NCBI GenBank assembly: GCA_037974665.1
Contig: CM075765.1
Coordinates: forward strand, 4,531,501-4,595,500
Length of the DNA stretch: 64,000 bases
DNA from: Ehretia macrophylla
Taxonomy: Eukaryota; Streptophyta; Magnoliopsida; Boraginales; Ehretiaceae
Direction of reading: 5' to 3'
Under the pieces are notes generated by a model. The model saw nothing but the letters and a program-made list of their open reading frames with translations, was not told where the DNA came from and made no database searches. Both the position numbers and the translations under genes were made by a program. Shown here in pieces: positions 34,190-46,359 of the stretch; the stretch's first letter is position 1, and each line of letters starts with the position of its first letter.

Positions 34190-34757
34190 CAAATCATGAG
34201 TACCACCATCGATATTGGGAGTGCCTATTTCCACTCAAAAGTCTTTTAATTCACACTCTTAACAATTTTTTTTTTTTTTTTTGTGAATAAAATATTCAAA
34301 AACTTTCATTACGAATATAAAGTACATCAACGGATACCAAATGGCACTCTAACAATTTAAATGGAGGATAAATTATTTAAATAGGTTCTAACGTTTTACA
34401 GAAATTTAAAATTGATATCTTATGTTTCAATTTTTTATTCTCTTTTTTCTTTGGCCGTTCATTTGAAGTTGATTTTCATCTAGAAATCTTATGGGAAATT
34501 ACGTGGGAAACACATAACCGGTGATTGACATGTTTAGAATTGGTTGGAAATGGCATGTCATTCCCGGTTCTATTTCAATTCTCATGTTTAATATGGAGTA
34601 ATGAATTTGAAAATCTCATTTCCTAAGTTATGTGATTCTCACAAATGAGAATAGTAATTTCAGACAAAACGCATAGGATTAGCACATTCCCAATTATTTA
34701 AAATGAACTCATTTGTCAAATGATCAAAACATAACATGTATATAATAAAAGGGCATT
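34190..34757. other. Intergenic, no gene seen
   Basis: AT-rich sequence with a poly-T run at about 34267-34282 and no recognisable coding or RNA feature. Confidence 0.6.
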
Positions 34758-34899
34758 CCTTATTATTATTGATATTATTATTATTATTATTTATATGTAT
34801 GAATATTATTTATTATTAGTATTATTCAAATGACCATAATACCCGTTCCAAACAAAAGATCTATATAATAAACGGTAAATCATTATTATTATTATTATT

Positions 34900-34937
<38 letters not shown>

Positions 34938-34984
34938 GGTGGTGGTGGTTGTTAATATGGTTTATTATTATTATTATTATTATT

Positions 34985-35022
<38 letters not shown>

Positions 35023-35060
35023 GGTGGTGGTGGTGGTGGTGGTGGTGGTTGTTAATATGG

Positions 35061-35126
<66 letters not shown>

Positions 35127-35256
35127 TATTATTTATCATTATTAATAATATAATTATTAATACTAGAAGTATTCTTTCAAAACATAACGTGTATATAATA
35201 ACAAAAGGAATCTTTATCATTATTATCATTATTATTATTATTATTATTATTTGTTA
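34758..35256. repeat. Compound ATT/GTT/GGT trinucleotide microsatellite
   Basis: Blocks of ATT, then GTT, then GTG/GGT triplets end in GTTAATATGG. The block order is used twice in a row (about 34881-34960 and 34963-35060) before a long pure ATT array to about 35124 and a further ATT run near 35218-35250. The long frame across it encodes only homopolymeric Leu, Val and Tyr stretches and is an artefact. Confidence 0.95.
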
Positions 35257-35842
35257 GAATCAATATTATTGTAATATTCTTTTTTAATATTATAATTATT
35301 TGTCTACTAACCAAAAACTAAAATTCCCTTTCAATACATAAAAGTATATAATAACAATTTATTATTATCTAAAATTGATATTATTTATTTGTTATAGTTA
35401 TTGTTGCTATTATTTATTTATTAATTAATATTATGTTTACTATTACCATTGTTATTGTTATTATATTTTATTTTTTATTTTTAAGACAATAACATGTACA
35501 TAATAATAAAAGGGTAATCTTGTTATTTTATAAAAGTTATTCCCAATACTACTATAGAATATAAACTACCAAATATGATTTTTAAATCAATATATTCATT
35601 CTTATCTTCATTTCTATAACGTACCAAGCATGGTATACTCTTTATAATATTCATTCCATTCTTAATTTTATTTCATTCCTTAACTCATTTCGTTCTTTTC
35701 CAAATTCATTCAAGAATATCAATCGCCACTAGGTTTAATTAATGAATTAGGATAATCTCCTAACTAATATTTTATTCTAAAATTTTAACAATGCATCTAA
35801 TCATTCATTTAATTTTTAAATTACGAAAAATAGGAAAAAAAG
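35257..35842. other. AT-rich intergenic, no gene seen
   Basis: More than three-quarters A+T by eye, with scattered ATT triplets and no coding signal. It ends at the TG start of element E's 5' LTR. Confidence 0.6.
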
Positions 35843-37243
35843 TGTTAGCCTAAAGACCTTAATCCCATATTTTGATAATAATTAAAACTTAACTACACAT
35901 TTAATCTATTGACTAATTGTGCTTTGTATAAGTTCACTTTGTTTGACAATTGGTCAAGAGATTGAAGGATGTTCAAATGATGATGATGAGCAAGCACATG
36001 AGGATTGAGTGATGTTCAAACACATGGCATCCTCCAAATAAAAGCTCAACAATGCTAATCAAGAGATCATCATGCTAAACAAGCTCAAAGGTCTGATCAA
36101 GCTCAAGCTCTATGGAGGTGAAGATCTATGATGATTCAAGTGCTATCTTCCATAAAGATCTCACCATGAAGATTGAAGAACGAAGCTTGAAGAAGGAGCC
36201 ACAAGAAAAGAGACGTGGCGATATAAGGGGTAGCGACTTCTTATGTGGTATGCCTTGGATTGCATTGAGAAAACTCATAAAATCATCTTTAAAATTTCAA
36301 AATCTCTCATTCACTTTGCAGAGTGTTTACGAAAAATGTTTGTAAGATTTGAAAGTGGCTTAAAACTTGTTAGGCTTTACTTGCATAGTCTGGTTGAGTT
36401 TGTCTAGCTGAGGGACTCAGCCGACACAGTCAATCGGCTATGCAAGGAAGAGTTGGACGAGCTAGCCGGATGAGGGACTCATCCACCAACCTCGTCTGAC
36501 TCTTCTAGAAGGACACAAATGAGCTAGCCGGTTGAGTTGGCAATTTAAAAAAACTAACCGTTGACTAGCCGGTACAAGGCTTTCTATTTAAGCAAACAAT
36601 TCATTTAGGAAGCATAACTTTGAGAATCTAAAGAAAACTCTTGAGAGCATTTACTGAGCTTGAGCTAGCACCTTCGTTACTCTTTCAAAGCATTTATTGA
36701 GATTTCACTTACATAATCTTTGAGCTACAATCAAAGCTTCATTTATATTTATTCATCTCAAGAGAAGATATTCATTGTACCCCTATTTATCAATCTAATT
36801 GTTCATTATAAATTCTCTAAAGCTAAACATTAAGTGATTCATAGTTTAGAGAGAGATGCTGAGACTTTCTTTGTTGATTCAAAGGAAAAAATTCTTGTAT
36901 TGATCTAGTGGATTCAAGGGTAGGTTGCTCTTGTGGATTCAAGAGTAGATTTTAAGAGTTGGTTTGTGCTTCACCAACTTTTGAAGAAACACCAGCAAAA
37001 GAACATTTTCTTGTACTTCCAGACATGCTGAGCTCTACATATGGTAGATGTAGAGTAACGAACACCCTAAAATCGTCGGTTTCATCTCTCTTACTCTTAT
37101 CTCCCTACTCCTTACTTTATTGCATTCATTATGTTTGATGTATTGTTTGATAGAAGTAACTAGTTGTACTCTTATTCGAAAAAGTAGTATTATTACCTCT
37201 ATATCCTACTTCACCTCCCCTCTTAGGATAATTTGGACTAACA
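35843..37243 (+). repeat. Element E 5' LTR
   Basis: TGTTAGCC to ACTAACA, 1401 bp. It is followed within a few bases by a degenerate primer-binding-site-like TGACATATGGAGCTAGG. It aligns with 46360-48168, with internal deletions. Confidence 0.75.
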
Positions 37244-37319
37244 AGTGACATATGGAGCTAGGACTTTATGTATAGTTTAACCTCTATTAAAGCAAAGATC
37301 ATGGTTAGTACTAATACAT

Positions 37320-37950
37320 CTCCCTACATTGAAGGTTATTCAACTAATAGACCTCCAGTTTTCATAGGTACAAATTTTATCTATTACAAGAACAAAATGG
37401 AGACATATATCTAATCCATAGATTACTCTCTTTGGAGGTTGTTGAACAAGGTCCTTACATTCCAATTAAGGAAATTGTTGATGAAGTTGACAACAAGAAG
37501 AAGATGAAGATTCCAAAAACCAAAGATGAGTTTGATGATAATGATATGACTATGATCACAAAGAACTCTAGAGCAAAAAACATTCTCTATTATGCCCTAA
37601 ATGAAATAGAGTATAGCCAAGTGAGTATATATGAATCGGCTCATGAGATATAGGAACTTCTTGAGTTATCTTATCAAGGAAACACTCAAGTCAAAGATAC
37701 AAAGATTAGGCTATACATTCATGAATATGAACTATTTCACATGGAGCCCAGAGAAACATTGAATGAAATGCATCAAAGGTTTGCAAAGATTATCAACAAT
37801 TTAAGTGTTCTCCGGAGTCCTATCCTAATGAACTCAACCGGAAAATTCTCATTGCATTACCAAAGGAGTATAGGCCAAAATTGACATCAATTAGAGAGTC
37901 GACAAATCTTTCAAAGTTGAAGGGATATGAACTAATATGTAACCTTGACC
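37320..37950 (+). pseudogene. Element E gag remnant
   Basis: Translated in pieces it shows copia gag blocks: TNRPPVF followed by a YKNKME-like block, VVEQGPYIP, LNEMHQRFAKIINNL and LPKEYRPKLTSI. Frameshifts and stops divide it. It ends where element F sequence begins, at about 37950-37975. Confidence 0.7.
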
Positions 37951-39661
37951 TCGTCTGTAGTGAACACTGTGTCTAGCTTTCTCTTCTAGTCATTGATGTC
38001 ATTCATGAGAATAGCTGACAATGGACTGAAAGAGCCTATCATTTTATCTGGATATTCATGCAATATGATTAAGTATGAGAATATTATGTAAGACATACAT
38101 ATATATATAGCATGCATGAGAATAATAACAAAGGAACTCATGAATGCTTTTGCACAACATAGATGACCCTTTAAACTATGATTAGTGCCCTAGTGATTAT
38201 CCTTTTCACTAAATCTATTTTGGCTTCTCAAGACCCAATAGCACTTACTCCAAAGGGAGGATACTACCTACCTTGAGTCGAGTGTTAATACCATTCCTTA
38301 TGAGATTCCTTAGAATATTCTGACTTAAGCCTCCGATTGGGAGGTTACTCTCATTAATATCATCTATAAGGTGATTTATAGCCTAGAGCTCCACCGATGG
38401 GGTGGTCCCTCCATTAACATCTTTTATGTGAATTCCTAATTTTTTATCATTCCACTAAGTCTAGGGTTGATGTCACCCTCCGAAGGGAGCATGTCGTATG
38501 GTAAGGCGAGGTGACATCATCCTTTAACATGATCCGGATATGAAAAGCCATAGAATTTTCTACTTCCCTCTCCCACTCGATTATTTGGCCTAAGGGTTTC
38601 TATTCTTGTGATTTTCTTTTCAATACTTAACTCTGGTTTCTCCAAAAGTTTAGATTAAACCTATAATAATTTTGTCTAGAAACTCTAAGTATCACTTTTA
38701 AATCACATAACCTAATATGGGTTACAGTTAAACCCTAGGTAAGGCTAACTTAAGTCTCAAGTCAAGTCTAGGTATCTAAGGGAAAAATAGTCAAAATATT
38801 TTTCCTAACCAATTTTAATCTTCAATTAATTAATTAATATTTAGACTTTAATAGATTAGTCTACATCTAGATTAATTGTGAACTTGACTATCTAGACCTT
38901 AATATCTACATAGGATTGCCTAATCTTAATCCTAAAAGGTAGTCTTAATTGCTAAATAATTCCGCATAATTATATTGACATAAAATTAATTATGTAAATG
39001 CACATAATTTAGCAAAATAAATTTCTAGTATGCAACAAAGCATTGATTCTTGATAACTCCCCAAGAAATAATATTCATACTTTGTACCACAAAGAATTAT
39101 CTAATAAAATTAACTTCACAAAATACCATGCAAAAATAAAATTAAAAACATTTGATCGCGCCTTTGACCATGCGTTGATCGCGCGAGATTTTCAATTTTT
39201 TTATTATTAACGTCCCATCTACGATTATGGTCTCTATGGGTCAACTATGATAGTCTTCTAACTCAATCCAATAATCCAAAGTAATTTCACATAATTGTGA
39301 AAATTTTATTAACACAGGAATTTCTAACGTGGATTTTATCAAGAAAAATTAGTTCTTTAAATTCCTATGTATTTTCTTGGGAGTTTAAAGTGGCTTTAAA
39401 TTCTATTAGTTACAACCTTTTAAACTACTTCTTGGTGAGTAATTTAATCAAGGTATAATTCTAATTAAAACAACAAACAATTTAATTATCAAGAATTAAT
39501 CTAATATTCATAGAAACTAATTAGAACACTTATTTTCATACAACAATTAGCACATAAATAAATCTGAATTTTTAGTGTTCTAACTTAGAAGCTACCTAGT
39601 TTCTCGGTTTCTAATGAATTCAATTAAATTAGTTAACCATTTCATGGTTTAATTCGATGTG

Positions 39662-39673
39662 GCTCTGATACCA
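39662..39673 (-). other. Element F primer-binding site
   Basis: The - strand reads TGGTATCAGAGC next to the LTR end. It proves that the TGAAGG-starting repeats here are LTRs in - orientation. Confidence 0.9.
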
Positions 39674-39674
39674 T

Positions 39675-42600
39675 TGAAGGAAAATGATATTAAGCATGAA
39701 ACAAATAAATCCTAAGCTAATTAATGACTGAATAAGGCGAAAAAATTTATGCATAGATCTTTAAAATTGAACAACATATGAAATAGGTTATTGAATATTC
39801 AAACAGTTCATTGTTTAATCTAAAGCAAAAAAAATTTGGAATACCTGTTAATTTGCGATAAAACATAACTTGAAAAACTTCACCTTTGAGAAAAGATGTT
39901 CCACACGTCTATGAACTTGAGCTTTCACTCCACTACTCTTATATTCCCTCCAATACCAGCTCCTAGCTATAGTATTGTTGTATCAAGTTGTGAGACTTGA
40001 TCTTGCAAAACTAAACTATAAGAAGAGTGTTGTTATGTTTGCTCTAGATAGAGGCTTACACATGAGAGAGAAAGAGAGATCTCTAAGAAGAGATGGTGCA
40101 ATTGTAAAGCTTGGGGTAGACGCGTTTATATAGGAAAAGCCAAGGGGGGTTAGTTCAAGTTCAACAGGAGACAAGAATCGAGGATTTAGGCTTTTATGTT
40201 CACACTAGGACTTGTCTTACTTGCCACCCAAGCCAAAATCACACCTAATGTCACACCCCAAACCCAACCTTGCGTAGGACTAAGTCCGAGGGTGACTATT
40301 AATTCAATTACTAATTCATACTTAGTCAAATTTTTAACTTATTATTAGTTTCCTAAAAAATTGGGCAGCATAACGGTTGTACTGTGGACAAAACAGTTTT
40401 CCTTTTTCCTTCAATCTGCTAACAGAAAAGCCACCATCTACTTCTCCTAATCTTTCTCCTCAACATCACAATTCAAAACTCCAACACAATTCATTCATTC
40501 ACCAACATGATATAAAAATTGGAAATTCAATATGAAAATATACATATGTTACTTGCATTAAGATAAGGTTTTAACAACATCCAGATTACCTTCTAACAGC
40601 CGACACATAGCTAAGTGCTCAAAAACAAAACCGGCTACGTGAGTCACTTGTATAATGGCTAACTTAGTCATTAAACCAACTTCTTGACCAATTATAACCA
40701 ATGACTAAGTTAGTTCACTTATACAAGATCATGATATTAAAACTACCCATATACACAAAATAATATATACATTTAATTGTTCAAGTCATATAAGTCAACA
40801 ATACACCCAAGACAGGTGTATATCACATATCGGGCACTTCCAGTCCAATATGATGAGGATTATCCTCATAGTTTTCTACAAACTCCTCTTCATTGCCTGA
40901 AAGGGGGAACAAAGAGGGTGAGCTTATAACGACACTAAGCTCAGTGAGGGGGAAATCTGGGAAGGGTTTTCGAATACATTTTTCTCATTTTTGTAAATCA
41001 TTTTGTAAACATGTGGATGCAATGCAAGTAACATCTACAGTCAAGAATAGTTCAATTATACATATTCAAGTCACATATCACATACGAAGTAAGAAACAAC
41101 TTACTCATTCCAAGTGAATCTGATTCAAGCAGTAATAATTGAGATGTTCAACATCTCCTTCCTTATCTCGCCCAAATAAAGTATTCTGGATAATACTCGA
41201 ACTACGACCCAACATCTCCAAGGGCGATACTAGTCCCAAGCAAGAGAAAGCTCTTCAAGGGCGGTAGTGGTCCCAAGCGAAAGGGGAATACGGACCATGG
41301 TAGACATAAGATCACCGATACTCCTAATATGTCAGGCGTAGTATGCACACTACAACGTCAAACCCAGGTGGTTGCAACCCCTTTTAACACGAATACTAAT
41401 CCAAGTACACATAACATGAGCATTTATAGCAATCAATTAAGCATTGAGTTCAAAACATTGACATAGTTATACATTTATAGCAAACCGGTAATTAACGAGC
41501 AACAAGCAATTTAATCCATGTAAATGATCACACAAGTGTCCTAACATATCTAGAGGTCATATAATATCATTGCACATTAGTAGAAACTAATAACATAGCC
41601 ATTTAATCAAATACACTAAGCATTAGAACCTAACTAATCCATCTAAGCCAATACCTAAGCCACTGCAACGACCTAACTTTGGAAAATTAGTTACCTATCT
41701 TTTCGAACTCCAAATACTCTGTTTTTAGTATATAATTAAATCTCTTTGAGTGTAGATAATTCTGGAATCAAGAAAAGCTCAATTCCGATCTAAATTGGCA
41801 GAGTTATAACCAATTTAATGCATCTATGTCTTGACTGTCCAGATTGAAGGCTATTCTAGGGTTATTTTGAAAATGGAAAATTCAGATATTTAAAATGATA
41901 GAATCTGAAATTTTGTAAAACACAAAAGTTGTTCCTAACTTCCTAATATAACTAAAATGAAGGTTTCGTTCGATTCCGAGGTCGTTTACTATTTTTAATG
42001 CGCAAAAGAAACTTAAGGCAGTAAGCTATCAGATTTAACAAAAATCCCGTAAACTACTGTCTCGTGTGTTTTTTAGCATGAAAACAATTTTTCCTCAGGT
42101 TTTGTCTAGCAGAAGAAATGTTCCTTTATGATTCTACTACATCTTGAAATTTTTCCAATGTTTTCTAAAATCATCCATCCATAAAAAGGGGCTAAAATTT
42201 CTAATTGCACAAATCTGTCCCAAAAAAGTCATTCCGAAAATTCTTGCATGTTTTGCTTCTATATCATCAAGAACAATACCTATTCATTCAATCAAGCAAC
42301 CTCTAGCAACCTAAATAAGCAGCAATCAATCATATTTGTATAGCCAGATACAACCTTCATCATCCAAGAACATTCAAAATTTCAACAATAACAACTTTGA
42401 TTCAAATCTTCAACAAACATGATCGAATAACTTTTCAACCATGGAATTGCAATGATAACTCCATACAAGTCTCATACATCCATCAATATGCATTTATATC
42501 TCATAAATAACCATTTTGAAAGAACACTCACCTTAGATATTAAGTTAAAAGCTAATGGATGCAAGAATGAAGCTTGAAAATGCACAAAGAAGCTTGGAAA

Positions 42601-44341
42601 TGGCTTGAACTTGCTTAGTCTTCCCTTCTTCTTCATTTCCTCTTCTTTCTTTCCTTCTCTATTCTTTCTTCTCTTGGTCAAATCTGAGTGTGTGTGTGTA
42701 TGTGTGTATTGTAAGTGTTTTGTATGTTTTAGTTAGTAGGATATTTTGCAAGAAGTCCCAAATACAAGAGTACCCTTGAACTAAAAGCTTATTTTCTTGC
42801 TTGCCATATTGCTCTATTCTAATTGTTTTGGTTCTAGTTTAATTATTCTAGTTAGCTATTTGACTTGGTAGGATTCAATTATCGGCTACGATATCTAAAA
42901 TACTCAAATGCATGTATTTGAACATGAATGCACATAAAAACGATGCAAATGCTCATAAATCAAGATAAATGCATATAAATCGATATAAAAACATATTAAA
43001 TGATGTAAAAATATATGAAATTCTATAAAATACATATAGGCTCTGTTCGGGGTCTAACACCTAAGACCAGACCAAGAGCCCCACAAGGCTAGTCTATACG
43101 TCCAAGGCCTCATTCAAGCCAAAAAAATCAGCCCATGTCCATAATGAGCTTAACTGCCCGAAATAGAAACCCTTTCCGTGCATGGAAAGTCTACTTAAGA
43201 CTTCTAGTTGCATTAGGACCCTTCAACTCTCATCCTCATGCCACATTTAGCAACACCCAAGTTTAATAATGACATTTATAATGTAATTGGCTAGAAGGGG
43301 GACCAAATACATAATCACATTTTCACTGAAAATGACTAAAATGCCCTTGCTAGTCTCCTAGCAATATTCTGTCACTTTAACCTTAGTCTATTCCACTAAA
43401 AGATTATGGCTACATTACAGGATAATTACTGTGTATACTGAAGTATGCCACACATAGTATGACACTCAGTCTTTAGACCAACCAAGTGATAATGACTATA
43501 TTGTTCCTCTATACTCACTCATAGCCAAAATAGGTTTACACCTTGTACTATCACCTTTTGACTATATCTTATTCCTTAGAACCCCTAATCCATAATCCAA
43601 CCATACTCCGAAATTTATCCACTTGACTACAGGAGTGACCCACAAGTGTAATAACCGATACAACCCATAAATTATACTACTGTGCACAAATTCAAGATAA
43701 TCAAGCCGGACAATTCTAAGGGAATGATTATTGTATAGATTCCTTATTGCATATACATGTCCTTTCTAACCAAGTCCAGACATTCAAATCACAAAGTTGT
43801 TGACCTATACAAGATCTCACCCATAATGACTCAAAGTGAAAGAACTTGTCTTCGTCAGTTCATCTACATATGCTTAAGATTGAGAGCATTGGTCCATTTA
43901 GTATTTGGTACGTATAGGTGAACTCTTTTCTTTGACAGTACTATTTAGAGATCACACATATGGTGGCCCCATCCAATGTATAACACATGCATAAGTGAAG
44001 CAAGTCTAGAACCCTATCCATGATCAAGGCAGACTACCCTATTGTAAAGGAAACTTACTCACAATAACTTCTTCCATAATAGAGTATCCAACTCTACTAC
44101 TCAGCTATAGACAACATTTATGCTTGACAAGTAACCATGAGTTGGACCTTTTGTACGTAACCACTACGTACCCAAGTTAACACTTGAAAGCAATGGACCT
44201 TAGCACATATATATAAGTCAACCACATAAGAGAGAAATATGCTCATAAAAGTAAGATGACATTAATCAACCATTGCAAATATCCAGATACATTGATGACA
44301 ATGTGTTAGTGGTATTTTGCGTATACCCTAATCCCAATACA
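39675..44341 (-). repeat. Element F 5' LTR, split by gypsy solo LTR G
   Basis: It starts TGAAGG one base after the primer-binding site complement and ends CCAATACA. Removing G and one TSD copy leaves about 1.85 kb, matching the copia solo LTR at 51504-53331 in size. They also share internal text (AATGACNAAAANGCCCTTGCTAG, ATTCCACTAAA). Confidence 0.75.
40249..43059 (-). repeat. Solo LTR G, Ty3/gypsy, inside element F LTR
   Basis: TGTCACACC to GTCTAACA, 2811 bp, flanked by a perfect duplication cctaa (40244-40248 and 43060-43064). It carries the gypsy LTR modules on the - strand: GGTTGCAACC (41370-41379), a GGGTCGTAG box, a hairpin (41180-41197), a donor-like AAG|GTGAG (42531) and an acceptor-like CAG|G (40897). 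It is related to the LTR at 55937-59233 but is not the same subfamily. No internal domain. Confidence 0.9.
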
Positions 44342-44833
44342 TTGATAGTAGATGTTCAAGACACATAACCGAAAACCCATCCTTTTTCATGAGCTAAACA
44401 AGAAAATCAAAAGAGGTGTGAGTTATAGAGACAACGGAAAGACAAAATCATTGGAAGAGGTAACATTGGTAATGAAAACTCCATCTCCATTCATAATGTG
44501 CTATTTGCAAAAGGATTGAAACATAACTTGTTTAGTGTAAGTCAATTTTGTGACAATAGCTGCAAAGTTGAATTCAAAGTTTTATGTTGTATAGTGTATG
44601 AAAATTTGAACAATATGTTATTTGTTGCAAATAGATGTGAAAATGTATATACAATTGATTTCAAAAGCCTCATATGCCAAAGAGTTAAATGCCTAGTTTT
44701 TATAAATGAAGATCTTTGGTTGTGGCATAAAAAACTAAGACATGCAAACATGGATTTTCTCACGAAGTTATCTACAAAAGAGCTTGTAAAAGGATTGCCT
44801 AAAGTAAGATATGGAATAGATCACTTGAACTGA
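44342..44833 (+). pseudogene. Element E pol remnant: GAG-pre-integrase block
   Basis: Upstream frames carry an ELNKKIKRG/YRDNGK-like block with a VTLVMKTPS tail. The 111-codon frame 44498-44833 starts MLFAKGLKHNLFSVSQFCD and contains ENVYTIDF, LWLWHKKLRHANMDFL and KELVKGLP, the pre-integrase region of plant copia pol. No integrase core or RT is recognisable after it. Confidence 0.8.
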
Positions 44834-46359
44834 AATAATGTGTTGAATATATATATCATTACCGTCTCTAGATTATTTTTCTCTTGAACTGAAACTTGTG
44901 TTCTTTCATAAATTGGCTTCAATGATATCTTTGTTTATAAGTGCTCCTACTTCTTGCTCCTAATCGTGCTTATTATTTGATTATAATGATCATAAAGGAG
45001 AAAAATACATGATTTTTATATGGATGAAATGTCAAATGAATTTGATATTTTGATTACCATGCCAAAGGAGGAGTATAAAAATTTTATTTGGCTTTATTTT
45101 GGAATGCTTCTTGCTAAAAAAAGAAAAGAATTGAAATTTATATGATGAATGCTTGGAATGTCATTCAATTCTCATAGTGCTAAATTTGTTATATGCTTTG
45201 GTTCAATATCAAAAGGGGCGATTTTATATCAAGTGTCATATATTCAAGTGGTATCTTATATGGGAAAAGTAATGATATTTATAGCAAATGGAAAAAATAT
45301 GCTCATATATGCATCACCTTGTATGCTACGAGTTATGGTATATGTGAATGATTTCAATGCTCATAATGTACAATGATAATATGATTAGGATATTCATACC
45401 ATAAGGGAAAGCTTATTTGTTTGTATGTAATTTTACTTGTGCATAATCTAAGGACGAGTATTGACATGGTGCTTAAATGTTTCCATGCCATGTATACAAG
45501 GTTTTAATAAGTTAATGAATGTCCTCTTTGCAAGGGGGAGACTTGAATAAGATCCCATTGTGATACTATCTTGAGTAAAATCCCATTATACTATTATTTT
45601 CAACAAGATCCCATTGTTATGTTATTTCGCGCCTCTATGTGCCTATTTTATTTTGTTGATAAAAAAGGGGGAGAAAGATGTGTAAAATTTTGTTTCATAT
45701 GTTAAAATGTGGCATGATGAATTGAACTTTTCTTGGCATATATATCAATAGTTTTTCATCATCAAAAGGGGGAGAGCGATAACCCTAAGGTGTCATACCA
45801 AGGGTATTTGCAAGGTTTTGATGACAACAAACATATCAATGTGTAAGATTGAACTTGATATAAACATCATGTGTTATATGCATTATGTGAAGGGGAGTTA
45901 AAGACTCCATATGTGTTTTATCGGGGAAAGTTGGTGCATTACTTTCATTCACACCTTCATAAGAAAGATCTTCCAGTTCTCTCCAATCAATGGTCGAATA
46001 TCAGTTGGTACTAGTAAGTGAAGCAATCAAGCTAGTCTTATTTTCCAAGGTAAGAATTAGTCGTTGATTCATTGTTATAATGACTATCACATATCAGCTG
46101 TAGGTATACTAGTACTCAATTCATTCTTTCCTCCACAGAGAAACCTTTCTTACAAGTCAGAACGTGGATCATACCTTTGCTTCCACTTACTGTTCCTATG
46201 TTAATAGAAGTGGGTGCCACATTAATGATGGCCTTTTAGTGGTTCAAATCTTTCTATCTTGACACATAGTGTAGTTGATGCATAACTCCATATTTGTGCT
46301 ATAATGTGCTTAACTTGTATGGAAAATAAAGTATTTGTCATCATCAAAAAGAGGGAGAT
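44834..46359 (+). other. Element E 3' region, non-coding
   Basis: No recognisable pol. It contains AAAAAAGGGGGAGAAAG near 45663, AAAAGGGGGAGAG near 45766 and AAAAAGAGGGAGA just before the LTR at 46360. There are also three GATCCCATTGT/AATCCCATTAT-type phrases at about 45555-45620. Repeated polypurine motifs are usual at SIRE-type 3' ends. Confidence 0.6.

Larger units (their letters stand above)
37950..44341 (-). mobile_element. Element F: truncated Ty1/copia element, LTR plus leader only
   Basis: It reads on the - strand. The LTR is 39675-44341 (with solo LTR G inside), the complement of primer-binding site TGGTATCAGAGC is at 39662-39673, and about 1.7 kb of leader-like, coding-poor sequence runs leftwards to element E's gag. 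The other LTR and all of pol are absent, so it lost its 3' half. The left boundary is approximate. The leader contains phrases such as CTCCGAAGGGAG and CTCCGATTGGGAGG. Confidence 0.65.

Noticed and set aside
34901-35257. 118-codon frame of Leu, Val and Tyr runs
   Set aside because: Translation of the trinucleotide microsatellite; no real protein.
45149-45376. 75-codon frame
   Set aside because: In the 3' non-coding region of copia element E with no copia or other domain.
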